In this document: piece after piece, positions 42,185 to 52,119 of the stretch
How the letters are laid out: each line of letters starts with the position of its first letter
Numbering within the stretch: position 1 is the stretch's first letter
Assembly (NCBI RefSeq): GCF_004028155.1
Contig: NZ_SBII01000002.1
Location: forward strand, 410,162-474,161
DNA length: 64,000 bases
From: Flavobacterium cerinum
GTDB lineage: Bacteria; Bacteroidota; Bacteroidia; Flavobacteriales; Flavobacteriaceae
Direction: 5' to 3'
The notes under the pieces: generated by a model
What the model was told of the DNA's origin: nothing
The model's input: only the letters and a program-made list of their open reading frames with translations
Database searches by the model: none
Translations under genes and position numbers: made by a program

Positions 42185-43055
42185 ATTAAAAAGTTACATA
42201 CACCTTCATTTTATAGTATTTGTATGGGGGTTTACAGCTGTACTTGGTGCGCTCATAACCCTTGATGCATTGCCCTTAGTATGGTTCAGGATGAGCATAG
42301 CTGTAGGCTTGATTATTCTTTATGCAGCATTTACAAAAACAAGACTTAAAGTTCCAATAAAGACACTTATAGGATTTCTGTTTGCCGGGCTGGTAATAGC
42401 CATGCACTGGTTTACCTTTTTTCAGGCCATAAAAGTATCTAATGTATCGGTAACACTGGCATGCCTTTCTACAGGAGCGTTTTTTACTTCTTTACTGGAA
42501 CCTATATTCTTTGGACGAAAAGTAATACTCTATGAAGTCCTTTTTGGATTAGTAGTAATAGCAGGGCTGTATATGATCTTTCATTTTGAAGGTAATTATT
42601 TAAACGGTATCCTGCTGGCCTTAACATCGGCATTCCTGTCGGCTACATTCTCAATTATAAATGGAAAATATGCACCGGTGTATGACTCTGTTGTAATATC
42701 ATTTTATGAACTGTTAGGTGGCGTATTCTTTTTTTCATTGTACCTGCTGTTTTCGGGCAGTTTTACAATGGAATTTTTTACCGTATCTTCATCAGACTGG
42801 ATGTGGCTTTTTATACTGGGGTCTTTTTGTACAGCCTATGCTTTTATAGCATCGGTACATGTAATGAAACACCTAAGCCCTTATACGGTAATGCTTACCA
42901 TTAACATGGAACCTATTTATGGGATTATTCTTGCACTACTTGTGTTCAATGATAAAGAAAAAATGAGTGGTTGGTTTTATATTGGCGCAGCCATTATTCT
43001 AACAACTGTGATACTCAACGGGATACTTAAAAATAATACTAAAAAAGCAAAGTAA
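42171..43055 (+). CDS. EamA/DMT family transporter
   Basis: I take ATG 42171 (MQGDKLKSYIHLHFIVF) rather than the in-frame ATG at 42141, since it leaves a 14-base overlap with lptF instead of 44 and begins right before the first helix. The 294 residues form ten transmembrane helices in two EamA repeats (FVWGFTAVLGALITL and later FLSATFSIINGKYAP). It is a drug/metabolite-type exporter or importer of unknown substrate. It is in line with tgt and lptF and 77 bases from accA. Confidence 0.9.
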   Translation: MQGDKLKSYIHLHFIVFVWGFTAVLGALITLDALPLVWFRMSIAVGLIILYAAFTKTRLKVPIKTLIGFLFAGLVIAMHWFTFFQAIKVSNVSVTLACLSTGAFFTSLLEPIFFGRKVILYEVLFGLVVIAGLYMIFHFEGNYLNGILLALTSAFLSATFSIINGKYAPVYDSVVISFYELLGGVFFFSLYLLFSGSFTMEFFTVSSSDWMWLFILGSFCTAYAFIASVHVMKHLSPYTVMLTINMEPIYGIILALLVFNDKEKMSGWFYIGAAIILTTVILNGILKNNTKKAK

Positions 43056-43132
43056 ATGGCAGGGGCTGTTTCTCAGTCCACTGAAAATTTTATCTTTGCA
43101 GTCTGAACAAAAATTAAAAATCTGCCTATACT

Positions 43133-44086
43133 ATGGAATATTTAGATTTTGAACTTCCGATAAAGGAGCTTGAAGACCAACTGGATAAGTGTACAATAAT
43201 AGGCCAGGAGTCAGATGTTGACGTGTCTAATACGTGCAAACAGATCGAGAAGAAACTGGAAGAAACAAAGAAGAAAATATATAAAAACCTTACTGCTTGG
43301 CAAAGGGTACAGCTTTCCAGACATCCTAGCCGTCCATACACCATGGACCACGTTAGAGCCTTAACAGGTGATACGTTCCTTGAACTATTTGGCGATCGTG
43401 GATTTAAAGACGATAAAGCCATGATAGGTGGATTAGGTAAGATAGGCGGACAGTCGTTTATGATTATAGGCCAACAAAAAGGTTTTAATACAAAAACGAG
43501 ACAGTACAGGAACTTTGGTATGGCAAATCCGGAAGGATACCGCAAAGCCCTTCGTCTTATGAAAATGGCCGAGAAATTTGGCGTTCCTGTTTTAACTTTA
43601 GTAGATACCCCTGGTGCATATCCAGGACTTGAGGCTGAAGAGCGCGGGCAGGGAGAAGCTATTGCGAGGAACATTTTTGAAATGATCCGTCTTAAAACTC
43701 CAATCATTACTATTATAGTAGGTGAAGGAGCTTCAGGAGGTGCATTAGGTATAGGTGTAGGTGACAAAGTATACATGATGGAAAATACATGGTACTCTGT
43801 AATTTCGCCGGAATCATGTTCTTCTATCCTTTGGAGAAGCTGGGAATACAAAGAGCAGGCAGCCGAAGCATTGAAGCTGACTTCTTTTGATATGAAAAAC
43901 AATAAACTTATTGATGATATTATCCCCGAACCTCTTGGTGGAGCACATTACGACAGGGAAACTGCGTTTAAAAGCGTAGAAGAATACATCCTTAAAGGAT
44001 ATAATGAATTAAAAGACTTATCAACAGCCGATTTAATTGCTCAAAGGATGGATAAGTACAGCAAAATGGGCGAATTCAAGGAATAA
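43133..44086 (+). CDS. accA: acetyl-CoA carboxylase carboxyltransferase subunit alpha
   Basis: The 317-residue protein begins [19 protein letters not shown], the typical AccA coiled-coil N-terminus, and has [55 protein letters not shown] and [17 protein letters not shown], the carboxyltransferase crotonase-fold signatures. It transfers carboxyl from carboxybiotin to acetyl-CoA in fatty acid synthesis. A TATCTTTG box at 43091-43098 lies 35 bases upstream. It is followed by a strong terminator. Confidence 0.96.
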   Translation: MEYLDFELPIKELEDQLDKCTIIGQESDVDVSNTCKQIEKKLEETKKKIYKNLTAWQRVQLSRHPSRPYTMDHVRALTGDTFLELFGDRGFKDDKAMIGGLGKIGGQSFMIIGQQKGFNTKTRQYRNFGMANPEGYRKALRLMKMAEKFGVPVLTLVDTPGAYPGLEAEERGQGEAIARNIFEMIRLKTPIITIIVGEGASGGALGIGVGDKVYMMENTWYSVISPESCSSILWRSWEYKEQAAEALKLTSFDMKNNKLIDDIIPEPLGGAHYDRETAFKSVEEYILKGYNELKDLSTADLIAQRMDKYSKMGEFKE

Positions 44087-44107
44087 TAAGCCATAAACGC
44101 ATAATTA

Positions 44108-44138
44108 GTCCGAAGCCTTACTGCTTCGGATTTTTTTT
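44108..44138 (+). terminator. terminator after accA
   Basis: TCCGAAGC, a six-base loop and GCTTCGGA are followed by eight T, 22 bases past the stop. Confidence 0.93.
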
Positions 44139-44238
44139 GAGTTATTAACAGCACAGGTGCATTTTATCAACACGTTATGAACACCTTGTGCTTAACAATT
44201 CCTTAATGTATCCGCTTTAATTTTATTACATTCGTACT

Positions 44239-45789
44239 ATGGAAAATATCAGGAATATGAACCCCGTAAAAGTTGATAAGACGTCCATTATCGCTTTAGA
44301 AAAAGGCAAGCTGCCACCACAGGCACTTGATCTTGAAGAAGCAGTTTTGGGAGCGATGATGATCGACAAAAAAGGAGTTGATGACGTTATTGATATCTTA
44401 CAGCCGGACGCTTTTTACAAAGATGCTCACAAGAATATTTATGAGGCTATTGTTCAGCTTTTTAACGACACGCAGCCTATAGATTTATTAACGGTATCGA
44501 ATCAGCTTAGACAAACAGGGAAACTTGAACTTGCAGGAGGCGATTCCTACCTTATTCAGCTTACTCAGAAGATATCATCTTCTGCACACATTGAATTTCA
44601 CTCCAGGATCATCCTGCAAAAATATATTCAGCGAAGCCTTATCAGGATCTCAAGCGAGATCATTGAAGAGGCTTATGATGAAACTACCGATGTATTTGAC
44701 CTGCTTGATAAAGCAGAATCCAAATTATATGAGGTAACACAAGGAAACATTAAGCGTAGTTCTGAAACAGCACAAAGCTTAGTTATCCAGGCTAAAAAAC
44801 GTATTGAAGAGATTGCCGGCCAGGAAGGAATGAGTGGTGTTGCTACAGGATTCCATGCGCTTGATAAGCTTACATCAGGATGGCAGCCCAGTGACCTTAT
44901 CATTATTGCGGCACGTCCGGGTATGGGTAAAACCGCATTCGTACTATCTATGGCGAGAAACATTGCTGTCGACTCAGGTCACGGTGTTGCTTTATTCTCG
45001 CTGGAGATGTCCTCGGTACAGCTTATTACCCGTTTGATATCGAGTGAAACAGGACTATCGTCTGAAATACTTCGTACTGGTAAGCTAAAAGATCACGAGT
45101 GGCAGCAATTAACACATAAAGTAAAGGATCTTGAAAAAGCCCCTTTGTATATAGATGATACCCCATCGCTTTCTATTTTTGACCTTAGGGCAAAAGCACG
45201 AAGACTGGTATCCCAGTATGGGATAAGGATGATTATCATCGACTACCTTCAGTTGATGACAGCAGGAGGAAGCGGAAAAGGCGGCGGTAACCGTGAGCAG
45301 GAGATCTCGACCATCTCGAGAACGCTTAAAGCCCTTGCAAAAGAACTTAATGTACCGGTTATTGCACTATCACAGTTATCACGTGCAGTAGAGACCAGGG
45401 GATCAAGTAAGCGTCCGTTACTATCGGATTTGAGGGAATCGGGAGCGATTGAGCAGGATGCGGATATCGTATCGTTCATTTACCGACCTGAATACTATAA
45501 AATTGATGAGTGGGATGATGAAGAGCAGTCTCCAACACAGGGACAGGCAGAGTTTATCGTTGCAAAACACCGTAATGGTGGATTGGATAACATCAGGCTT
45601 AAGTTCATCGGTAACCTTGGTAAGTTTGACAACTTGGATGACTTTGGTTCTCCGTTTGACGAATTGCCGTCAAGCATGAATATGAATGACAATAATGCTT
45701 TCCTTACACAAAATCTGCCATCGGCAAATGAGGCATTTGGAAGCAATATGAACAGTGGCGGACATAATGACGACGACGTTCCGTTCTAA
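44239..45789 (+). CDS. dnaB: replicative DNA helicase DnaB
   Basis: The 516 residues have the DnaB N-terminal helical domain (PPQALDLEEAVLGAMMIDKKG), a linker helix, and the RecA-like domain from about 190 with Walker A (ARPGMGKTAFVLS, about 228), VALFSLEMS, Walker B MIIIDYLQLM and the arginine-finger region (SDLRESGAIEQDAD). It unwinds DNA ahead of the replication fork. The C-terminal 60 residues are Asn/Ser/Asp-rich, longer than in E. coli. The DUF721/DciA-like protein at 7.4 kb may be its loader. Confidence 0.96.
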   Translation: MENIRNMNPVKVDKTSIIALEKGKLPPQALDLEEAVLGAMMIDKKGVDDVIDILQPDAFYKDAHKNIYEAIVQLFNDTQPIDLLTVSNQLRQTGKLELAGGDSYLIQLTQKISSSAHIEFHSRIILQKYIQRSLIRISSEIIEEAYDETTDVFDLLDKAESKLYEVTQGNIKRSSETAQSLVIQAKKRIEEIAGQEGMSGVATGFHALDKLTSGWQPSDLIIIAARPGMGKTAFVLSMARNIAVDSGHGVALFSLEMSSVQLITRLISSETGLSSEILRTGKLKDHEWQQLTHKVKDLEKAPLYIDDTPSLSIFDLRAKARRLVSQYGIRMIIIDYLQLMTAGGSGKGGGNREQEISTISRTLKALAKELNVPVIALSQLSRAVETRGSSKRPLLSDLRESGAIEQDADIVSFIYRPEYYKIDEWDDEEQSPTQGQAEFIVAKHRNGGLDNIRLKFIGNLGKFDNLDDFGSPFDELPSSMNMNDNNAFLTQNLPSANEAFGSNMNSGGHNDDDVPF

Positions 45790-45816
45790 AAAAGACACGA
45801 CTTAAAACAATATTAT

Positions 45817-45909
45817 ATGGAAAAAATTACTAATGAAGACTTCGTAATTACCGAAGCAATACGAGAAATGAATGTTACCGGCGCTGAATTTATTTCTATC
45901 CAGAATTAA
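45817..45909 (+). CDS. possible 30-residue small protein
   Basis: ATG at 45817, 27 bases after dnaB, opens 30 codons (MEKITNEDFVITEAIREM) to TAA 45907-45909 and is followed by a hairpin terminator at 45945. The balanced composition with acidic residues looks more coding than chance, but no homologue is known to me. It could be part of the dnaB transcript or a gene remnant. Confidence 0.35.
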   Translation: MEKITNEDFVITEAIREMNVTGAEFISIQN

Positions 45910-45944
45910 GACAGCCACATTCACTAGCTAAACACTAAACTAAT

Positions 45945-45971
45945 AAAAGCACATCTCAGGATGTGCTTTTT
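45945..45971 (+). terminator. terminator downstream of dnaB
   Basis: AAAAGCACATC, a four-base loop and GATGTGCTTTT form an 11-base perfect stem with a T-tract, 156 bases after dnaB. Confidence 0.88.
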
Positions 45972-46050
45972 GTTTTTAGCTAATTTACAGGTACTATCAT
46001 TAGCAATATCTCGTTAGTTTATTATCTTTGAAATTACTAAAGAAAAAAAA

Positions 46051-47313
46051 ATGCCGTTTAAAAACATCTATATCGCCCTGCTACTTGTTATAGGCTTTTC
46101 TGCAAAAGCATCTATGATCTTATTGCCAATGGACGAAACCTCTCAGCAAAATCATTTAAAAGCCTATGGTATTACCTATTGGGCACTTGATAAAAGTTAT
46201 AAGGCAAACTGGCTGCTAAATTATAGAGGCGGTTCTTTCTTATTACCCGATGCAGAACAAATAAGACGCGAATGCCAAATTAGAGGAGTAAGTTTTGAAG
46301 TACTTAGCGATAGTGAGGCAAATTCTATTCTTGATGAAATTAGCAGCCCGTCACAAAACATGGAAAATGTAGTGCTTGAAAAAGCACCTAAAATTGCTGT
46401 TTATACGCCACCGGGCAAACAGCCTTGGGATGATGCTGTTACAATGGTGCTAACGTATGCCGAGATTCCTTTTACAGCAATATATGATGAAGAGGTGTTA
46501 GGTGATGGCTTATTATTATTTGACTGGCTGCACCTGCACCACGAAGATTTTTCAGGACAGTATGGCAAATTTTTTGGAGCTTATAGAAATGCTCCCTGGT
46601 ATATAGAACAAAAAAAACAGGCAGAAGCTTTAGCAGCAAAGCTGGGATATGCAAAAGTATCTCAGGAGAAACTGGCTGTAGCCAATAAGATAAGAAATTT
46701 TGTAGTAGCCGGAGGCTTTATGTTTGCAATGTGCTCTGCTACTGATAGTTTTGATATTGCACTTTCAGCCGAAGGGGTCGATATTTGTGAACCGATGTTT
46801 GATGGTGATGCGAGTGATCCAAACTATCAGTCTAAAATTGATTACAATAACTCATTTGCATTTAAGGATTATGTATTGGAGCGTAACCCGATTGTTTATG
46901 AATTCTCGGATATTGATACTACCAATGGGCGTACTGTTTTACCGGATGTAGACTATTTTACGTTAATGGAATATTCTGCAAAGTGGGATCCAATTCCGTC
47001 GATGCTTTGCCAGAACCATACGCAGCTTGTAAAAGGTTTTATGGGGCAGACAACTGCTTTTAAAGCCGACAGGATAAAATCGAATGTATTGATAATGGGT
47101 GAGAACAAACAAAATGGTGAGGCACGTTACATTCATGGGACTAAAGGGAAAGGAATGTTTACCTTTTATGGCGGACACGACCCTGAAGATTACCAGCATA
47201 GGGTAGGTGATGCACCTACAGTGTTAGACCTGCATCCTAATTCTCCCGGGTATCGATTAATACTTAATAATGTATTATTCCCGGCTGCAAGAAAGAAAAA
47301 ATTAAAAACATAA
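46051..47313 (+). CDS. secreted protein next to the cyanophycin genes, function uncertain
   Basis: The 420-residue protein has a signal peptide (FSAKAS-M) and no asparagine synthetase core: neither an N-terminal Cys nucleophile at residue 2 nor a pyrophosphatase SGGxD loop is present. Relatives in Flavobacteria are, as I recall, often labelled asparagine synthetase B. Visible segments are AYGITYWALDKSY, RGGSFLLPD, VYTPPGKQPWDDAV, VVAGGFMFAMCSATDSFDIAL (a GGxxxxxC elbow like class I glutamine amidotransferase folds), and TFYGGHDPEDYQ near the end. It is convergent with cphA across a shared terminator. A role with Asp/Asn peptides is a guess. Confidence 0.6.
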   Translation: MPFKNIYIALLLVIGFSAKASMILLPMDETSQQNHLKAYGITYWALDKSYKANWLLNYRGGSFLLPDAEQIRRECQIRGVSFEVLSDSEANSILDEISSPSQNMENVVLEKAPKIAVYTPPGKQPWDDAVTMVLTYAEIPFTAIYDEEVLGDGLLLFDWLHLHHEDFSGQYGKFFGAYRNAPWYIEQKKQAEALAAKLGYAKVSQEKLAVANKIRNFVVAGGFMFAMCSATDSFDIALSAEGVDICEPMFDGDASDPNYQSKIDYNNSFAFKDYVLERNPIVYEFSDIDTTNGRTVLPDVDYFTLMEYSAKWDPIPSMLCQNHTQLVKGFMGQTTAFKADRIKSNVLIMGENKQNGEARYIHGTKGKGMFTFYGGHDPEDYQHRVGDAPTVLDLHPNSPGYRLILNNVLFPAARKKKLKT

Positions 47314-47396
47314 AAGTATATATGTCATGCTGAGCCTGTCAAATCTTTTTTCAGAATTAATCTTCTAAAGGCTCAGGTTGGCAAGAGACTAAAGAC

Positions 47397-47427
47397 AAAA
47401 AATCCCGCTTAATGCGGGATTTTTTTA
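47397..47427. terminator. bidirectional terminator before cphA
   Basis: AATCCCGC, a five-base loop and GCGGGATT with A and T tracts on both sides, between convergent genes. Confidence 0.88.
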
Positions 47428-50052
47428 TTCTCCAATGATCTCTTCGTTCTCTTTATCAAGATACTGCTGAACAACATCTATCGCATTGGCTACAACATCA
47501 CTAAGTGCTGTTATGTAACTGCCTTCCTGTGCGTTATTCATAGCATGTTTAAGGGCTTCGATCTCTTTAGGTATAATTTCATAAGTTACTTCTCTTCCGG
47601 TTCTGTTAATGCCTTCTAAGATCAGGTTGTTGATGTTTTCATCGGTACGGCCGCGAAGGTGTTTCTCCTGACGAATAATAATATGATCAAACATTCTGCC
47701 TGCAATTTCGGCACATTCTCTAATGTCCTCGTCGCGTCTGTCGCCTACACCCGCAATAATCCCTATTTTCTGGGTAGCTTCTATGTTGCTTAAAAATTCT
47801 TCAACAGCTCTGTACCCCGCCGGATTATGAGCAAAATCAATTAGAACCTTGAATTTCCTGAATTCAAAAATATTCATACGTCCTGGTGTTTGTGCGGCAC
47901 CCGGTATAAAGGTTTGTAATGAAAGACTGATGTCTTCGGTTTTAAAACCCCATAGGTAAGAAGCTAAAGTAGCAGCAAGAACGTTGGCAATCATAAATTT
48001 CGCTTTACCACCCATAGTTAGCGGTACATGTGATGCTTTTTCGATCCTTATTTTCCATTCACCTTTTTTAATAGTGATAAAACCATTTTCGTATAAAGCA
48101 ACTGTGCGCCCTTCTTTGGCAAGTGATTTCAGTAATGGATTGTCTTCATCCAAACTAAAATAAGCCACATTACATGACAGGTCTTTAGCAATTTTTACGC
48201 ATTCAGGATCATCAGCATTTAAAACAGCCCATCCTTCTTTTTTTACACTTCGTGCAATAACACGTTTTACTTTAGAAAGGTCATCCAGTGTATGAATGTC
48301 ATTTAAGCCTAAATGGTCTTCCTGTATGTTTGTAATAATTCCAATATCGCAGCTGCTAAAACCTAGTCCGGAACGAAGTATACCGCCACGGGCAGTTTCA
48401 AGTACTGCAAATTCTACAGTAGGATCTTTTAATATATATTCGGCACTCATAGGTCCGGTAGTATCACCTTTTTCAAGCATGTGGTTTTGCACATAGATAC
48501 CGTCAGAAGTTGTAAAGCCTACTTTAAAACCATTGTTTTTTACAATATGTGCTAATAATCGGGTAGTAGTCGTTTTACCATTTGTACCCGTTACAGCAAA
48601 AATCGGAATGCGGCTTGGCTTGCCTGGAGGATAAAGCATATCAATAACGGGAGCAGCAACATTGCGGGGTAAACCTTCAGAAGGTGCAAGATGCATTCTA
48701 AAACCCGGTGCGGCGTTCACTTCCAGTATTACACCACCATTTTCTTTTAAAGGCTGTGTAAGGTTCTCTGCCATAATATCGATACCGCAAACATCAAGAC
48801 CTATAACACGGGCTATTCTTTCAGATAAGAATATGTTTTCAGGATGCACGAGATCAGTAACATCTACAGATGTACCTCCTGTACTTAGGTTGGCGGTAGA
48901 TTTTAAGTATACAAGTTCATCATTAGATGGAATTGTATCAAGCGAGTATCCCATTTTAGATAGCAGATCGGTAGTATCGCGGTCTATTGAAATTTCAGTA
49001 AGCACATTTTCATGGCCATAACCTCTTCTTGGATCAAGGTTTTCAATATCAATCAGCTCCTGGATATTATTTATACCGTTACCTTTTACATGAGCAGGAA
49101 CCCTTTGAGAAGCAGCTACTACTTTGTTATCGATAACAAGAACACGAAAATCGAATCCGGTAATGAATTTTTCTACGATAACCCTGCGTCCGTATTTTTG
49201 CGCAAACTCAAGTCCGGCTTTAGCATCTTCAAGTGTTGTTACATTTATCGATGCGCCTTTACCATGATTACCATCCAGTGGTTTAAGCACTATTGGGTAA
49301 CCTATTTTATCGATAATACCTTCAAGTTCTTCTTCAGTACTGCAAATGTCACCACCTGCAACAGGGATCGACGCAGCGCTTAGCATACGCTTAGTAGTTT
49401 CTTTATTGCAGGCAATATCTACAGCAATATGACTTGTTTTGTTTGTTATTGTAGCTTGAAAGCGAACCTGGTTAATACCATAGCCCAACTGGACTAGTGA
49501 GTTACTTCCCAGTCTTATCCAGGGAATATCACGCGAAACAGCTTCCTGTACAATACTTCCTGTACTAGGTCCTAATCGGTCACGCTGCCTGATCTGTTTC
49601 ATTTTCTGGATATCATCTTCCAGATCATATTCTCCGCCTGATATAAGTACCTCGGCAATTCGCACGGCAGCTTCAGCAGCATAAATACCGGCATTTTCTT
49701 CAAGGTAACTAAATACTACATTATAAGTACCAGGTGTTTTGGTTTCTCTTGTTCGTCCAAAACCAGTTTCCATCCCGGCAAGTGTTTGTATTTCTAGAGC
49801 AATATGCTCTATAACATGCCCCATCCAGGTGCCTCGTTCTATTCGTTCAAAAAAACCACCCTTGTGTCCCTCAGAGCAGCGATGCTCAATAAGTGTAGGT
49901 AAGAGTGCTTCAATACGCTCGCGGAAACCGTCAATTTTATTGGTTGGAGATTGTTCCATTTCTTCAAGATCAAGCCTCATTTGAATTAGCTTTTTCCTGT
50001 AGACACTCCAGATGTTCGGTCCGCGAAGGGCCTGAATTTTTAGTATCTTCAT
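47425..50052 (-). CDS. cphA: cyanophycin synthetase
   Basis: The 875-residue protein matches CphA length and order. The N-terminal domain (1-160) begins MKILKIQALRGPNIWSVYR and has GTWMGHVIEHIALEIQTLAGM. The ATP-grasp domain (about 200-470) has HIAVDIACNKETTKRML, IVLKPLDGNHGKGASI and GVILEVNAAPGFRMHL. The Mur-ligase-like domain (from about 480) has the P-loop VTGTNGKTTTTR near 485, NIQEDHLG and GVGDRRDEDI. It polymerises aspartate and arginine into cyanophycin, adding both residues with ATP. It is divergent from cphB with a 213-base intergenic region. Confidence 0.97.
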   Translation of the reverse strand: MKILKIQALRGPNIWSVYRKKLIQMRLDLEEMEQSPTNKIDGFRERIEALLPTLIEHRCSEGHKGGFFERIERGTWMGHVIEHIALEIQTLAGMETGFGRTRETKTPGTYNVVFSYLEENAGIYAAEAAVRIAEVLISGGEYDLEDDIQKMKQIRQRDRLGPSTGSIVQEAVSRDIPWIRLGSNSLVQLGYGINQVRFQATITNKTSHIAVDIACNKETTKRMLSAASIPVAGGDICSTEEELEGIIDKIGYPIVLKPLDGNHGKGASINVTTLEDAKAGLEFAQKYGRRVIVEKFITGFDFRVLVIDNKVVAASQRVPAHVKGNGINNIQELIDIENLDPRRGYGHENVLTEISIDRDTTDLLSKMGYSLDTIPSNDELVYLKSTANLSTGGTSVDVTDLVHPENIFLSERIARVIGLDVCGIDIMAENLTQPLKENGGVILEVNAAPGFRMHLAPSEGLPRNVAAPVIDMLYPPGKPSRIPIFAVTGTNGKTTTTRLLAHIVKNNGFKVGFTTSDGIYVQNHMLEKGDTTGPMSAEYILKDPTVEFAVLETARGGILRSGLGFSSCDIGIITNIQEDHLGLNDIHTLDDLSKVKRVIARSVKKEGWAVLNADDPECVKIAKDLSCNVAYFSLDEDNPLLKSLAKEGRTVALYENGFITIKKGEWKIRIEKASHVPLTMGGKAKFMIANVLAATLASYLWGFKTEDISLSLQTFIPGAAQTPGRMNIFEFRKFKVLIDFAHNPAGYRAVEEFLSNIEATQKIGIIAGVGDRRDEDIRECAEIAGRMFDHIIIRQEKHLRGRTDENINNLILEGINRTGREVTYEIIPKEIEALKHAMNNAQEGSYITALSDVVANAIDVVQQYLDKENEEIIGE

Positions 50053-50265
50053 AGGGTAATAAAAGGGTGTAGATTAGTTATGTGGTTAGAATTCAGGTGT
50101 TTTTATGGAATATAAACTAATTGTTAAAATAGAATTTGCCCATGTTTAGTAATTTAATTAAAAATATGACAAAATGCTAGTTTTACAGCTATTATTTTTA
50201 AAAATGTTTTGTGGCTAATCCCCTTATATTCCTAAGAGTTTTAAATTTTTAACTACTTTTACAGG

Positions 50266-51195
50266 ATGGACAATGTACAAGGAAAACTTATTATCATCGG
50301 TGGAGCCGTAGATAAAGGAAGCTTTACTGAAGGGACTTATGACCTGAATGTGGCGAACAACCTCAATTTTTTTGAAACAGGTATTTTAAAAAGAATTATT
50401 AAAGAATCAAAATATCAGGAAAATTCAAGAATAGAAGTAATAACAACGGCCTCAATAATACCGCTTGAAGTAGGAGCGGAATATGTTAAGGCCTTCGAAT
50501 ATCTAAATGCTAAAAATGTTGGTTTACTGCATATTGGCAGACGTGAACAAACGACAGACCCTGATGTATTGAAAAGAATACAGGCAGCAGATGTGGTTAT
50601 GTTTACCGGAGGCGATCAGTTAAGGCTTACCTCGATATTAGGTGGTACTAAACTACACGATATTATTCTTGATAAATACCAAAACGAAGAGTTTATATAT
50701 GCCGGAACTTCGGCGGGAGCTGCTGCAGCTTCTAATAATATGATCTATCAGGGCAGCAGCCAGGAAGCTTTGCTTAAAGGCGAAGTGAAAATTACCAGTG
50801 GGCTAAGCCTTATTCAAAATGTTATTATAGATACCCATTTTGTACAGCGCGGCCGTATGGGACGTTTGTTTCAGGCTGTTGTGGGTAATCCACGTATTTT
50901 GGGAATTGGACTGGGTGAAGACACCGGACTATTGATTACCAATGATAGTAACATGGAGGCGATAGGCTCAGGACTCGTAATTTTGGTTGACGGACGCAGT
51001 ATTATGGATACAAACCTTACTCAGGTTGAATTAGGGAAACCGATATCTATTAATAACATGATCGTTCATGTAATGAGTATGTTTGATACCTATGATCTTA
51101 AAAACCATAAAATGGAGATCCATAACTCTCAGTATTTTTCGGCACTTGATATTCCAGTTGAATTGAACGATAATTCTATCGAAGGACTCGAATAA
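50266..51195 (+). CDS. cphB: cyanophycinase
   Basis: The 309-residue protein begins with GKLIIIGGAVDKG, continues with RIEVITTASIIPLEVG and FTGGDQLRLTSILGGT, and has YAGTSAGAAAASNNMIYQG, whose Ser (about 148) is the nucleophile of S51-family cyanophycinases. DTHFVQRGRMGRL and GLGEDTGLLI are also typical. It cuts cyanophycin from the C-terminus into beta-Asp-Arg dipeptides. It is divergent from cphA and 18 bases from the isoaspartyl peptidase gene. It has no signal peptide, so it works in the cytoplasm. Confidence 0.95.
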   Translation: MDNVQGKLIIIGGAVDKGSFTEGTYDLNVANNLNFFETGILKRIIKESKYQENSRIEVITTASIIPLEVGAEYVKAFEYLNAKNVGLLHIGRREQTTDPDVLKRIQAADVVMFTGGDQLRLTSILGGTKLHDIILDKYQNEEFIYAGTSAGAAAASNNMIYQGSSQEALLKGEVKITSGLSLIQNVIIDTHFVQRGRMGRLFQAVVGNPRILGIGLGEDTGLLITNDSNMEAIGSGLVILVDGRSIMDTNLTQVELGKPISINNMIVHVMSMFDTYDLKNHKMEIHNSQYFSALDIPVELNDNSIEGLE

Positions 51196-51213
51196 CTTAC
51201 TCAAAAACCATTT

Positions 51214-52056
51214 ATGAAAATAATAATTCACGGCGGCTTTTTTAGTGAATCGACTACAGATGCCCAAACAAAAGCAGATAAGCAAAATGCCTTAAAGGCA
51301 ATTGTAACTCAATCTTACGAGTATCTGGAAAGCCATACAGCAGTAGAAACAGCAGCTTATGCCGTTACACTGCTGGAAAATGATGTGCTTTTTAATGCCG
51401 GAACAGGATCTCAGATTCAAAGTGACGGTAAGATCAGGATGAGTGCTGCTCTTATGGACGGTACTACAAAAAAAATGAGTGGGGTTATTAATATAGAAGA
51501 TGTAAAGAATCCTATAGAAGTTGCAGTACAATTAATGCCTTTTGAAGATAGGATATTAGGAGGAGAAGGTGCAATACAATTTGCCCGCGAGCATGGTTTT
51601 GAAGTTTTCTCTACCGAGATTCCTCAAAGGAGAAAAGAATATGAAGCTAAGTTAGGAACTAAGGGTTTAGGAACTGTGGGTTGTGTTGCTTTAGATAAAA
51701 ACGGAAACCTTGCAGTAGCTACATCTACCGGAGGTAAAGGTTTTGAAATGGTCGGACGAATATCAGATTCTGCTACCGTAGCTGGCAATTATACCAATGA
51801 GTTTTGTGGAGTGAGCTGTACAGGAGTGGGAGAGGACATTGTTAGCAATGCTACCGCTGCTAAAATTGTAACCCGCGTTACCGATGGTATGCCTATTAAA
51901 GAGGCATTCGCCAAAACGTTTGCAGAGCTTAAACCTTATGATGGTTTTGCTGGAGCTATCGGTATCGACCATAATGGAAATATGTATCATGAGGATTCTC
52001 ATCCCTCTATGGTATTTGCCAGTTATGACGGTAAAGATGTGGAAGTGTTTAAGTAG
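51214..52056 (+). CDS. isoaspartyl peptidase / type III L-asparaginase
   Basis: The 280-residue N-terminal nucleophile hydrolase begins MKIIIHGGFFSES and has HTAVETAAYAVTLLENDVLFNAGTGSQ, LGTVGCVALDKNG with the nucleophile Thr near 154 that becomes the new N-terminus after self-cleavage, and ATSTGGKGFEMVGRISDS. Family members cleave beta-aspartyl dipeptides, so it should split the beta-Asp-Arg made by CphB into Asp and Arg. It lies 18 bases downstream of cphB on the same strand, completing the degradation pathway. Confidence 0.94.
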   Translation: MKIIIHGGFFSESTTDAQTKADKQNALKAIVTQSYEYLESHTAVETAAYAVTLLENDVLFNAGTGSQIQSDGKIRMSAALMDGTTKKMSGVINIEDVKNPIEVAVQLMPFEDRILGGEGAIQFAREHGFEVFSTEIPQRRKEYEAKLGTKGLGTVGCVALDKNGNLAVATSTGGKGFEMVGRISDSATVAGNYTNEFCGVSCTGVGEDIVSNATAAKIVTRVTDGMPIKEAFAKTFAELKPYDGFAGAIGIDHNGNMYHEDSHPSMVFASYDGKDVEVFK

Positions 52057-52119
52057 AAATGATGTTAAGTTATCCATGCCCTCAATGTTAGCGACAATTT
52101 TAAACTGAACATAGATAAA

